A stretch of DNA of 64,000 nucleotides, from assembly GCA_000173575.1 (NCBI GenBank), contig ABYL01000026.1, positions 1-64,000 on the forward strand, read 5' to 3'. Both the position numbers and the translations under genes were made by a program. The notes beneath the pieces were generated by a model. It worked only from the letters and a program-made list of their open reading frames with translations, made no database searches and was not told where the DNA came from. Positions within the stretch are counted from its first letter, which is position 1, and each line of letters starts with the position of its first letter. Origin of the DNA: Burkholderia sp. H160. Its GTDB lineage: Bacteria; Pseudomonadota; Gammaproteobacteria; Burkholderiales; Burkholderiaceae. Below are positions 51,157 to 58,564 of this stretch, piece by piece.

Positions 51157-51687
51157 TCAAGCTACGCTGACCACTGCGTGATCGGTTTTGATCCGAAAGC
51201 CGATGAAGGTGCTCACGAGACACAGCAACGCGTAGACGCCTGCGCGCGGATGTTTGAGGCCTGCCTGGACCTGCTCGCTGCGGCTTTCGCCGACCAGACA
51301 CCATGCGCAAAAATGCTCGCAGTTGTTCGTCAGCAGGCGATAGCGGTTTTCGCCGAGCCGCGAGCGGGCGCGCAGCACGGTTTCCGCGCCGCAATACTTC
51401 GGGAACGGATGCGCACACACGGTAACGGTGTGGCCATCGGCGAACTGCTCGAGGGAGACTTCTTCAATGGGCCCGCGACGCACGGAGGTCGCGAAACCCG
51501 CGTAGTGAATGACCATTCCGCTACCGACATAAATGCCGTGATGTTCGTAGCCGTGGCGTTTCGTGATCAGATGAGCACCGAGAGCGGGTTCTTCGTTCGA
51601 GCCGCCAGGCGCGACTTCCGCCGATGCATAGGCGGCTGCGCGTTGTGCGCGTTGTTCAGCGCGTGATTGTTGGCGGTTACGGTTCAT
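51157..51687 (-). CDS. LRAT-domain (NlpC/P60-fold) protein
   Basis: About 176 residues from ATG 51687 (GGAGCAG upstream). The LRAT/H-rev107 catalytic triad is visible: His50 in YEHHGIYVG, His61 in VIHYAGF and Cys123 in LLTNNCEHFCAWC. A hydrophobic C-terminal helix (VYALLCLVSTFIGF) could anchor it in the membrane, as in eukaryotic LRAT. The family comprises thiol acyltransferases and phospholipid-modifying enzymes; bacterial members are poorly known. It stands first on the strand of the efflux operon and may be co-transcribed with it. Confidence 0.85.
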   Translation of the reverse strand: MNRNRQQSRAEQRAQRAAAYASAEVAPGGSNEEPALGAHLITKRHGYEHHGIYVGSGMVIHYAGFATSVRRGPIEEVSLEQFADGHTVTVCAHPFPKYCGAETVLRARSRLGENRYRLLTNNCEHFCAWCLVGESRSEQVQAGLKHPRAGVYALLCLVSTFIGFRIKTDHAVVSVA

Positions 51688-51830
51688 GGCTCTGCTCCGG
51701 GTCCAAGGGGCGAACGGTTGACGTTGCAAACGGGCGGCGACCCACCCGCATCTTCAATACGCCCGTGACATAGGGAAAAGCCGTGTCGGTGCATGAAGAA
51801 GCGGCCTCATTTATAGTGGCCGCCTGCGAA

Positions 51831-51955
51831 CCAATCTAGGGCGTAGCCAACGCAGCCGCAATTACACCTTGGGTTCAGCACACGCATTTGCAGGGATGCG
51901 CGGGTGTGACTAACACCATCGTGCAATGGCTCTCTGCGCCGCCGTGGTCCTAACC
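51831..51955 (+). promoter_or_regulatory. three-block promoter module, copy A (upstream of K+ channel)
   Basis: Block 1 CCAATCTAGG (51831-51840); block 2 GCAATTACACCTTGGG (51858-51873); block 3 TAACACCATCGTGCAA (51911-51926). The last is followed at once by a -35-like TGGCTC (51927-51932), a 17-base spacer and a -10-like CTAACC (51950-51955). The same arrangement occurs before cioA and the beta-propeller gene. This is the most diverged copy at the -35. An inverted repeat GCGGCC/GGCCGC (51801-51823) lies just upstream. Confidence 0.65.
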
Positions 51956-51990
51956 TCGCCTTGTGGACGAAAACCGTTTGGAGTTGATCC

Positions 51991-52380
51991 ATGGAGAAGA
52001 AAGACAGGCATTCCACGCCCGCCCCACTGAAGGCCGGCGACGTATTCGAAGAATTTGCGCGGACCCTCTGGTACCTGCGTGCGCCGCTCGTAGCGCTATT
52101 TGTGCTGTTTCTTCTGCTTTCGGCGTTCATGTATTACGCCGGCGGCTTGATCGACGCGGGGGGCAGGACGCCATCCTCGTTTGGGAAAGCGCTCTACTTC
52201 TGCACGATCACCGCACTCACGATCGGCTATGGCGACATCGTGCCCACCACGGTTCTGGGTCGGATCGATGCAGTGCTGATCGGAGCGCAAGGTGTGCTGG
52301 TGACGAGTATGGTCACCGCCGCGTTTGTTCACGCGATTCAGGAGGTAGCGCGCCGCGCCGGCGCGCAAGGTGAAGCCTAG
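51991..52380 (+). CDS. two-helix potassium channel
   Basis: A 129-residue ion channel subunit. TM1 is about residues 31-50 (APLVALFVLFLLLSAFMYYA), the pore helix and selectivity filter TITALTIGYGD are at 73-82, and TM2 is about 92-112 (IDAVLIGAQGVLVTSMVTAA). TIGYGD is the K+ filter; four subunits would make a channel. There is no RCK domain. GGAG precedes ATG 51991. It sits under promoter copy A and upstream of the respiratory genes, which suggests a role in membrane potential or pH when respiration changes (inference). Confidence 0.92.
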   Translation: MEKKDRHSTPAPLKAGDVFEEFARTLWYLRAPLVALFVLFLLLSAFMYYAGGLIDAGGRTPSSFGKALYFCTITALTIGYGDIVPTTVLGRIDAVLIGAQGVLVTSMVTAAFVHAIQEVARRAGAQGEA

Positions 52381-52383
52381 GTC

Positions 52384-52695
52384 CTATGCGGCGGCGGTCA
52401 GTCCGACACTGGCGAGAATGATGAAGCCGGTCCGGGTTCACGAAAACCAGCAGCCCACCCTGAATACGCTGCCAACGCCGACACGCGCCCAAAAGGTCGA
52501 CAGTATCGCGGCCAGAAGGATAGCGGCGAGCATGACCGCGAGAATCGCGCAACCGCTCGGTGTCAGAGGTCCGCCGACAAAGGCGCCCCACTGTCTGAAG
52601 CCCGTCGCAATCTGGATGGTGCGTCGCAGCTGGCCGGCGATGCAAGCCCAGTGGCAACGCGACGCAATGGCAGTGAAGATTTCGCTTTTCATCAT
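52384..52695 (-). pseudogene. possible decayed small membrane protein
   Basis: On the minus strand a frame opens MMKSEIFTAIASRCHWACIA, carries a hydrophobic stretch (PSGCAILAVMLAAILLAAIL), hits TGA at 52438-52440, then continues in frame TGFIILASVGLTAAA to TAG at 52384-52386. The helix pattern loosely recalls the C-terminal half of DoxX-like proteins. The interior stop suggests a dead gene, but the whole frame may be chance. Confidence 0.25.
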
Positions 52696-52809
52696 GATGG
52701 GTCGCCGCAAGCACCATCAAGACAGCCCCCAACGACAGAGGCGTGGTAGAGGCGATCCGATCTGGCCGCCATCTCGCTGGCATTCGCGACAAATACTTTA
52801 GTCTGCGAA

Positions 52810-52941
52810 CCAATTTAGGTCGAGCCGGCCACCGCCGCAATTACACTTTGGGAGCAGGTTTCCTCGACACCCTGTCCCTTCGATACCGCGGCGTAGTTAC
52901 ACCATCGTGCAATTGAGCCGCGCACCTCCACCGGCCTAAAG
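52810..52941 (+). promoter_or_regulatory. three-block promoter module, copy B (upstream of cioAB)
   Basis: Block 1 CCAATTTAGG (52810-52819); block 2 GCAATTACACTTTGGG beginning 52838; block 3 TTACACCATCGTGCAA (52897-52912). A -35-like TTGAGC (52913-52918) abuts block 3, then 17 bases, then -10-like CTAAAG (52936-52941). Blocks 1 and 2 keep the same 31-base register (between CCAAT and the TTACAC core) as in copies A and C. The centre of block 3 would be about 43 bases before the start of transcription, a class II activator position. The downstream leader also resembles that of copy C. Confidence 0.75.
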
Positions 52942-53020
52942 TGGCTCTACGCGGGCAACGTCTCCCAACGCGGGCGTGGCTCGAACGCAGCCAAACGCAC
53001 ACCGCAATGGGATTCTCATC

Positions 53021-54415
53021 ATGCTCACTGACGTACTCCACCTCTCTCGCGCGCAGTTCGCGATGACCACGATCTTCCACATCCTGTGGCCTATCCTCAC
53101 CGTCAGTCTGTCGGCATACCTGCTGCTGATCGAAGTACTGTGGATTCGCACCGGCGACGTGATGTACTACCGCCACGCCCGCTACTGGAGCAAGCTGCTC
53201 GCGCTCAATTTCGCGGTTGGCGTGGTTACAGGCATTCCCCTGGAATTTCAGTTCGGCACCAACTGGTCCGGCTTCGTACAGTTCTGTGGCCAGTTCGCCG
53301 GCAATATTCTCGGCTTCGAAGGCGCAATGGCGTTCATGCTCGAAGCCGGATTCATCGGCGTGATGATGCTCGGCTGGGGACGTGTGTCACGTGGCGTCCA
53401 CATCTTTGCCACGGCGATGGTAGCGCTCGGATCCAGCATTTCCGTATTCTGGATCATGGTCGCCAATTCGTGGATGCAGACGCCCGCCGGTATCACCGTC
53501 GTCAACGGCAAGCTCGTGATCACAGACTATGCAGCGGCCATCTTCAACCCCGACATGGTGTGGGCCGTCTCTCACATGTGGACGGCCGCGATCGAAACAG
53601 GGATGTTTGTGATCGCAGGCATCTCGGCGTACCACCTGTTCCGCCGGAGGCACCCGGAGTTCTTTGTGCGTTCCTTCAAGATCGCACTGGGCGTGCTCGT
53701 CGTCGTTGCACCGCTTCAGGTCTGGCTCGGGGACTCTAGCGGCACCAGCGTGTTCGCGACTCAACCCGCGAAGGGTGCCGCCATCGAAGGGCACTGGCAG
53801 ACCAACAAGCCCGGCACAGGCGCCTCATGGTCGCTGGTTGCGTGGCCCGATCAGCAAAAGCAGCGTAATGACTGGTCGATCGAAGTGCCGGGACTCCTGA
53901 GCATTCTCGGCACGCACTCGCTGCACGGACGGGTTTCGGGTCTGACCGACTTCCCGCGCGCCGACCAGCCGCCTATGGTGCCGCTCCTTTACTACGCGTT
54001 CCGCGTGATGGCCGGCATCGGCTTCGCCTTCATGCTGCTCGCGTTCTGGACCGCGTATGCGCTGCATAAAGCGCGTGGTAGTCTCGACCGACTCCTCGCG
54101 CAGCGCAAGCTCCTGCTCGCATGGGTGCTGTGCATCCCACTGCCTTACGTGGCTGTCGAGGCCGGATGGATCGTCCGCGAGGTGGGACGTCAGCCGTGGG
54201 TCGTCTACGGACTGCTGCGAACGAGTCAAGCCGTGTCCGCGGTGCCCGCGTCCTCGGTAACGGCCAGCATGGCGATGTTCTTCGTGTTCGACGTCGTGTT
54301 GCTGATCACCTTCTTTCTTCTCGCGCGCCGTTGGCTGAAGAACGGCCCCGATCTCACGGCCACACCGCCCACGACCGCGATCGCCGCACCCCGGACAGTC
54401 GCGACCGAATCCTGA
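53021..54415 (+). CDS. cioA: cytochrome bd-type quinol oxidase subunit I (cyanide-insensitive type)
   Basis: A 464-residue membrane subunit. It starts MLTDVLHLSRAQFAMTTIFH with the haem-ligand His20, and keeps FEGAMAFMLEAGFIGVMM, the second haem-ligand region AVSHMWTAAIETGMFVI and the GRQPWVVYG motif. The short Q-loop and QPWVVYG rather than QPWAIGE indicate the CIO subfamily. It oxidises quinol and reduces oxygen in the inner membrane without pumping protons. The ATG at 53021 is used since the sequence MLTDVLHLS is the family start. It is paired with the gene at 54449 and lies under promoter copy B. Confidence 0.95.
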   Translation: MLTDVLHLSRAQFAMTTIFHILWPILTVSLSAYLLLIEVLWIRTGDVMYYRHARYWSKLLALNFAVGVVTGIPLEFQFGTNWSGFVQFCGQFAGNILGFEGAMAFMLEAGFIGVMMLGWGRVSRGVHIFATAMVALGSSISVFWIMVANSWMQTPAGITVVNGKLVITDYAAAIFNPDMVWAVSHMWTAAIETGMFVIAGISAYHLFRRRHPEFFVRSFKIALGVLVVVAPLQVWLGDSSGTSVFATQPAKGAAIEGHWQTNKPGTGASWSLVAWPDQQKQRNDWSIEVPGLLSILGTHSLHGRVSGLTDFPRADQPPMVPLLYYAFRVMAGIGFAFMLLAFWTAYALHKARGSLDRLLAQRKLLLAWVLCIPLPYVAVEAGWIVREVGRQPWVVYGLLRTSQAVSAVPASSVTASMAMFFVFDVVLLITFFLLARRWLKNGPDLTATPPTTAIAAPRTVATES

Positions 54416-54448
54416 AACCTCTTTCTCCAACTCAAGGGAGATCGTTCG

Positions 54449-55432
54449 ATGGAAAGCACCACTCATTCCCTGCTGGCCCTCACGTGGTTCGGCCTGATCG
54501 GCCTGATGCTGGCCTTCTACGTCGTGACCGATGGATTCGACCTCGGTGTCGGTATGCTCACTCTGCTGAGCAGAAATCGCAAAGACCGCGACGTGATGGT
54601 TCAAACCATCGGTCACGTGTGGGATGCGAATGAGACATGGCTGGTCGTGGTCGGCGGCGCCCTGTTCGGCGCGTTCCCGGCTGCCTACGCGGCCTTGATG
54701 CAAGCGCTTTATCTGCCAGTCATGGCGATGATAGCCGGGCTGATCATGCGGGGTGCAGCCATCGAATTCCGCCATAGCGAGCAGCATGGACGGCTATGGG
54801 ACATCGTGTTCGGCGTGGGCAGCTTCGTCGCGGCCATCTCGCAAGGCGTCGTGCTCGGCAAAGTGATAACGGGGTTCGTGCCTGACGGGTCCAGCGCGGC
54901 GTTCACCACGGTGACAGCCATTGGGGTCGTGAGTGGTTATGCCCTGCTCGGCGCGACGTGGCTGGTGAAGAAGTCGGTCGGCCCGCTCGAACGTTGGGCC
55001 CGACGGTTGGCGCTGCTGAGCGCGCAGTTCACCGTGGCTGCCGCGATCGTGCTGACCGGGGCAACGTGGTTCGACAGCGTGGCCGTCCATGCCCGCTGGT
55101 TCCAGCCTGGCGTGTTCGCCCCGCTTGCAGTACTCGGCGCACTCGCCGTCCTTTCGTACGGCTGGCTCGTCGCGTCGCTCTATCGGGGACGCGACCGCGC
55201 TCCGTTCCGCGCCGCGATAACGCTGTTCATCGTGTCGTTCGCGGGCCTTGCGATCAGCCTCTACCCCGACTTCATTCCGGGCCGCCTCACGATCTTGCAA
55301 GCCGCGTCAGACACTCTGACCCTCGCGTTCATGTTGATCGGGATCGGCCTCGTATTCCCGGTGATGATCGGCTACAACCTGTACCAGTACGCGATTTTCC
55401 GTGGCAAGGTCATCGACACGACCGGCGCGTGA
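54449..55432 (+). CDS. cioB: cytochrome bd-type quinol oxidase subunit II
   Basis: A 327-residue membrane protein with eight to nine hydrophobic helices. Typical CydB/CioB motifs are LTWFGLIGLMLAFYVVTDGF followed by DLGVGML, VWDANETWLVVVGGALFGAF, IMRGAAIEFRH and the late SLYPDFIPG. It stabilises the haem-bearing subunit I. It starts 33 bases after cioA behind an AAGGGAG ribosome binding site. No small CydX-like subunit is obvious; a DUF3331 gene follows. Confidence 0.95.
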   Translation: MESTTHSLLALTWFGLIGLMLAFYVVTDGFDLGVGMLTLLSRNRKDRDVMVQTIGHVWDANETWLVVVGGALFGAFPAAYAALMQALYLPVMAMIAGLIMRGAAIEFRHSEQHGRLWDIVFGVGSFVAAISQGVVLGKVITGFVPDGSSAAFTTVTAIGVVSGYALLGATWLVKKSVGPLERWARRLALLSAQFTVAAAIVLTGATWFDSVAVHARWFQPGVFAPLAVLGALAVLSYGWLVASLYRGRDRAPFRAAITLFIVSFAGLAISLYPDFIPGRLTILQAASDTLTLAFMLIGIGLVFPVMIGYNLYQYAIFRGKVIDTTGA

Positions 55433-55476
55433 CGGTACGCGAATTCATTAAAACCGCTCAATTCCAGGAGCAGCCA

Positions 55477-55797
55477 ATGAAAGCGAAAGAGTACGCCGCG
55501 GTGGACGACGCACGAGTCCAGGTCCAAATTCTCGAACAATCCGAAACCACGCTCATCATCCGCTGGGTGGAACCCGGCCGATGTCACTATGCCGAGCAGC
55601 GCTGGCGTCGTCGTCGTGCGAGAGCGTCGGGGGTGTGCGTGGTGTCGCAGCGTGCAATTCGCCGCGGCGATGTCGTCTATTGCCCCAACGAACGCCCCGC
55701 CCGAGCGAACGCATCGGCGATGATCTCTGTGGAAGCGTTTGGCGATTCAGGCCGCGGCGTTGGCTTCAACCCGGCTGAATCTGGACGTCGCGTGTAA
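55477..55797 (+). CDS. DUF3331-domain protein
   Basis: A 106-residue protein starting MKAKEYAAVDDARVQVQILE, with TTLIIRWVEPGRCHYAEQRW and ASGVCVVSQRAIRRGDVVYC. This is the DUF3331 pattern, found mainly in Burkholderia-group bacteria. Two cysteines and a histidine (GRCHY, GVC, VYC) could bind metal. AGGAG precedes ATG 55477. It follows cioB by 44 bases, so it is likely co-transcribed with the oxidase. Function unknown. Confidence 0.8.
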   Translation: MKAKEYAAVDDARVQVQILEQSETTLIIRWVEPGRCHYAEQRWRRRRARASGVCVVSQRAIRRGDVVYCPNERPARANASAMISVEAFGDSGRGVGFNPAESGRRV

Positions 55798-55818
55798 CCG
55801 GATTCTGGTCCTCATCAG

Positions 55819-55839
55819 CGACGCCGCATCGCGGCGTCG
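55819..55839 (+). terminator. terminator-like hairpin after the cioAB-DUF3331 operon
   Basis: CGACGCCGC (55819-55827) and GCGGCGTCG (55831-55839) form a perfect 9-bp GC stem with a 3-base loop, 21 bases after the DUF3331 stop and before the convergent NDH-2 gene. A short TTCCC follows. Confidence 0.55.
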
Positions 55840-55860
55840 TTCCCAGACAACTGGCAGCCG

Positions 55861-55889
55861 AAAATAAAATGCCGCTCGACCGAGCGGCA
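55861..55889 (-). terminator. rho-independent terminator of the NDH-2 gene
   Basis: Read on the minus strand, TGCCGCTC and GAGCGGCA (55870-55877 and 55882-55889) make an 8-bp stem with a 4-base loop, directly followed by TTTTATTTT (55869 to 55861). This is a classical intrinsic terminator 30 bases past the NDH-2 stop. Confidence 0.85.
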
Positions 55890-55919
55890 CAGGAAAAGCT
55901 GCTGACCCACGCAAGCCCG

Positions 55920-57215
55920 TCAAGCGAGTCGGATGCCCGGTTGAGCCAGCCCATTGATCTGCTCCGCCGTCCAGAGCAGCGTGGCGCGGCGAAAACCGTG
56001 CAGCGCCTGCTGATGGCGTCGGTACAACATCGCATGGCTAAGCTGCGCGAGTTTGCCCCGAATGAGTCCCCCTGGAAACAATCCAAAGCGACCCAGCGTG
56101 CCGAACGAGTCGTACTTGCTCAATGACACGAGCGATCCGAAATCCCGGAATGCAAAGCGAGGAAGAGGCTTGCTGTGACGAACCCATTCCGGCAAATGGC
56201 GCGCCAGATGCTCCGCCTGTTGAGCGGCTACCTGCGCGGTAGGAGGCAGCGCTCGCTGCGCACCTTCTGGCGTGAGTGAAGCGCAATCGCCGAGCGCAAA
56301 AATGTTCTCCTCGTTCAGGGCCTGCAACGTGACCGACACGACGATCTGGTTCGACCGGTTGGTCTCGAGACCAGCTAACCGGTTCATGAAATCAGGAGCC
56401 TTCACGCCAGCCGCCCATACCATCAAGTCCGCGTCGACAAGCTTCCCGTCTCCATACCGAAAGCCTCCCGGTTCCACAGCCGAGACGCCTGTCGAGGTCA
56501 TTACGCGAAGGCCGATTTTCTCGAGTCGTTGCTGGCTTTCTGAGGAGATTTCCGGCGGGAAGGCAGGAAGCACGCGTGGTCCCGCCTCCAGAAGCGTCAA
56601 GCGCAGCCTTTCTCTGATCGCCGGATCGCCGTAGCTGGCCGCGAGCTCGAAAAGATGACTGAGCTCGGCCGATAACTCGACTCCGGTAGCACCAGCGCCC
56701 ACGATCGCAACCCTGAGCTCCTCATCCTTGACCACGGAACGAAGAGAATGCTCGCGCAACGCGACGTTGAATGTCTCCGCCTGCTGTTGGCTGTCAATAA
56801 GATGGCAATGCTCCATGACTCCCGGCACGCCGAAGTCGTTCGCGCGACTGCCTATGGACAGCACCAGCACATCGTACGGAACCGTTCGCGGTTCGAGCAT
56901 CAACCCGCCCTCATGCGCCTCGATTGCGGCAAGCTGGACCTCCCGCCGTTGTCGATCCAGTCCGCACATCTCTCCCGGCTGATACGTGAAGCTGTGTTCA
57001 CGCGCATGCGACAGATAGATCACGCGCTGCTGATTCACATCGCGCGTACCCGCCGCAATCGTGTGCAGCATCGGCTTCCAGATATGGGTCGGGCTTCGGT
57101 CGATCAGGGTGACGCTGGCCTCACCCGCCCGGCCCAGCCGGTCGCCGAGCCTGGTTGCAAGCAGAATCCCTGCGATTCCCCCGCCTACGATAACGATACG
57201 AGTTGGATCTTTCAT
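55920..57215 (-). CDS. ndh: NAD(P)/FAD-dependent oxidoreductase, type II NADH dehydrogenase
   Basis: A 431-residue flavoprotein. The FAD loop is IVIVGGGIAGILLATRLG, the NAD loop AIVGAGATGVELSAELSHL and the second FAD contact NIFALGDCASL. The C-terminal region (AQLSHAMLYRRHQQALHGF) is amphipathic as in NDH-2, which transfers electrons from NADH to quinone at the inner face of the membrane without pumping. I use ATG 57215; a GTG at 57224 is possible. It is convergent with cioAB, and together they make a short non-energy-conserving NADH-to-oxygen path. A good intrinsic terminator follows. Confidence 0.9.
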   Translation of the reverse strand: MKDPTRIVIVGGGIAGILLATRLGDRLGRAGEASVTLIDRSPTHIWKPMLHTIAAGTRDVNQQRVIYLSHAREHSFTYQPGEMCGLDRQRREVQLAAIEAHEGGLMLEPRTVPYDVLVLSIGSRANDFGVPGVMEHCHLIDSQQQAETFNVALREHSLRSVVKDEELRVAIVGAGATGVELSAELSHLFELAASYGDPAIRERLRLTLLEAGPRVLPAFPPEISSESQQRLEKIGLRVMTSTGVSAVEPGGFRYGDGKLVDADLMVWAAGVKAPDFMNRLAGLETNRSNQIVVSVTLQALNEENIFALGDCASLTPEGAQRALPPTAQVAAQQAEHLARHLPEWVRHSKPLPRFAFRDFGSLVSLSKYDSFGTLGRFGLFPGGLIRGKLAQLSHAMLYRRHQQALHGFRRATLLWTAEQINGLAQPGIRLA

Positions 57216-57318
57216 GGCTGTCACTCATTGAATGATGGACGGTTTCCAATAACGTGCGCCGATGGCAATGCACTGCTTGGCAATAGCGGCCGCGCCAATG
57301 AGACCCATCGGTACTTTG

Positions 57319-57449
57319 TCAAATTAGGTCATGCAGGAGGCAGCTGCAATTGACCTTTGGTGCAGGATCGAGCGACACGTTCTCCCACCTGTACGAAGGT
57401 GTCGTTACACCATCGTGCAATTGAGTCGCACGCCGATCACCGCATAAAT
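57319..57449 (+). promoter_or_regulatory. three-block promoter module, copy C (upstream of beta-propeller operon)
   Basis: Block 1 TCAAATTAGG (57319-57328); block 2 GCAATTGACCTTTGG beginning 57346; block 3 TTACACCATCGTGCAA (57405-57420), identical to copy B. A -35-like TTGAGT (57421-57426), 17-base spacer and -10-like ATAAAT (57444-57449) follow. It faces the gene at 57626 and leaves a leader of about 170 bases; the first ~70 bases resemble the cioA leader. Confidence 0.75.
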
Positions 57450-57457
57450 TGGTGTCC

Positions 57458-57616
57458 ATGAGCAACGTCTTCCAACACCGGCGTCGCTCAGACCCTGGCC
57501 AGTCGCACAACGCTATGGGCGCATCGCTTACCGCCGGGAGCAAACACTCTAATATCCCGGCGGTACTCGCCCTCAGCCCGATGTTCTGCGTTCTCGTCAA
57601 CTTCGACAAAAGTTAA
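57458..57616 (+). CDS. possible 52-residue leader ORF
   Basis: ATG 57458 to TAA 57614-57616, ending nine bases before the beta-propeller start. The product begins MSNVFQHRRRSDPGQSHNAM. No clear ribosome binding site is seen. The DNA of its first half is conserved in the leader of cioA, where the equivalent frame has no ATG, so conservation may concern RNA or DNA rather than peptide. Confidence 0.2.
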   Translation: MSNVFQHRRRSDPGQSHNAMGASLTAGSKHSNIPAVLALSPMFCVLVNFDKS

Positions 57617-57625
57617 GGATGCCCA

Positions 57626-58543
57626 ATGACTACGACCCGCACCAACTCAAGCAGCGTTTCTCAGAGCACCGTTTGCTCGGGACGATTGTTTGTCCTTGAA
57701 TTGAGCAGCAACTCGATTCACTCGATGAACCCGGACGGATCCGACCGCAAGACGATCGTCACAGACTGCCGCCTCCCCGACGGCATTGCAGTGGATGCGC
57801 ACGCGGGTCATATCTACTGGACCAACATGGGAGCCGCTCTGAGCGCCAATGACGGCTCGATCGAGCGCGCCGACCTCGACGGCAACAACCGCGTGGTCAT
57901 CGTCCCGCAAGGCATCACGCACACGCCGAAGCAGCTCCAGCTCGATAAGGATGGCGGAAAACTTTATTGGTGCGACCGCGAAGGCATGCGTGTGATGCGC
58001 GCCAACTGCGATGGCTCTCAAGTCGAAACACTGGTCGAGACCGGGCACGGCGATGACGACCGGCACGACCAGTCCCGATGGTGTGTCGGCGTCGCCGTCG
58101 ATCGCACGCGCGGGAAGCTCTACTGGACGCAAAAGGGTCCTGACAACCGCGACCAGGGCCGCATCTTCCGCGCGAATCTGGAGATCCCGAATGGCGAAGC
58201 TCCGGCCACCCGCTCCGACATCGAAGTGCTGTTCGACCATCTGCCGGAACCGATCGACCTCGAGTTCGACCGGGCAAACCGCGTCCTCTACTGGACGGAC
58301 CGCGGCGATCCCCCGCGCGGCAACACCGTCAATCGCGCCCCCGTCGACACAGCGGCAACGCCCGAGATCGTGATCACGCATCTGCTGGAAGGGATCGGCA
58401 TCACGCTCGACGTTGCCGGTAACCGAATGTTCGTCACGGACCTGGGCGGCTCGGTCTATTCCGCGGAACTCGATGGCAGCAACCTGCGCAACTTCCTCTA
58501 CGCCCAAGGCAACCTCACCGGCGTCGCCTACGCCGAAGTCTGA
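57626..58543 (+). CDS. YWTD-type beta-propeller protein
   Basis: A 305-residue protein built of LDL-receptor class B-like repeats: IYWTNMG, LYWCDRE, LYWTQKG, LYWTDRG and MFVTDLG mark successive blades, with NPDGSDRKTI, DLDGNNRVVI and NCDGSQVETL as the partner strands. There is no signal peptide, so it is likely cytosolic. It resembles SMP-30/gluconolactonase-like propellers in general shape but lacks a clear lactonase metal site. It starts 21 bases upstream of a hydroxyacyl-CoA dehydrogenase-like gene and lies under promoter copy C. Reaction unknown; a lactonase or a binding/scaffold role are options. Confidence 0.82.
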   Translation: MTTTRTNSSSVSQSTVCSGRLFVLELSSNSIHSMNPDGSDRKTIVTDCRLPDGIAVDAHAGHIYWTNMGAALSANDGSIERADLDGNNRVVIVPQGITHTPKQLQLDKDGGKLYWCDREGMRVMRANCDGSQVETLVETGHGDDDRHDQSRWCVGVAVDRTRGKLYWTQKGPDNRDQGRIFRANLEIPNGEAPATRSDIEVLFDHLPEPIDLEFDRANRVLYWTDRGDPPRGNTVNRAPVDTAATPEIVITHLLEGIGITLDVAGNRMFVTDLGGSVYSAELDGSNLRNFLYAQGNLTGVAYAEV

Positions 58544-58564
58544 CCCATACATTGGAGAAATGAC

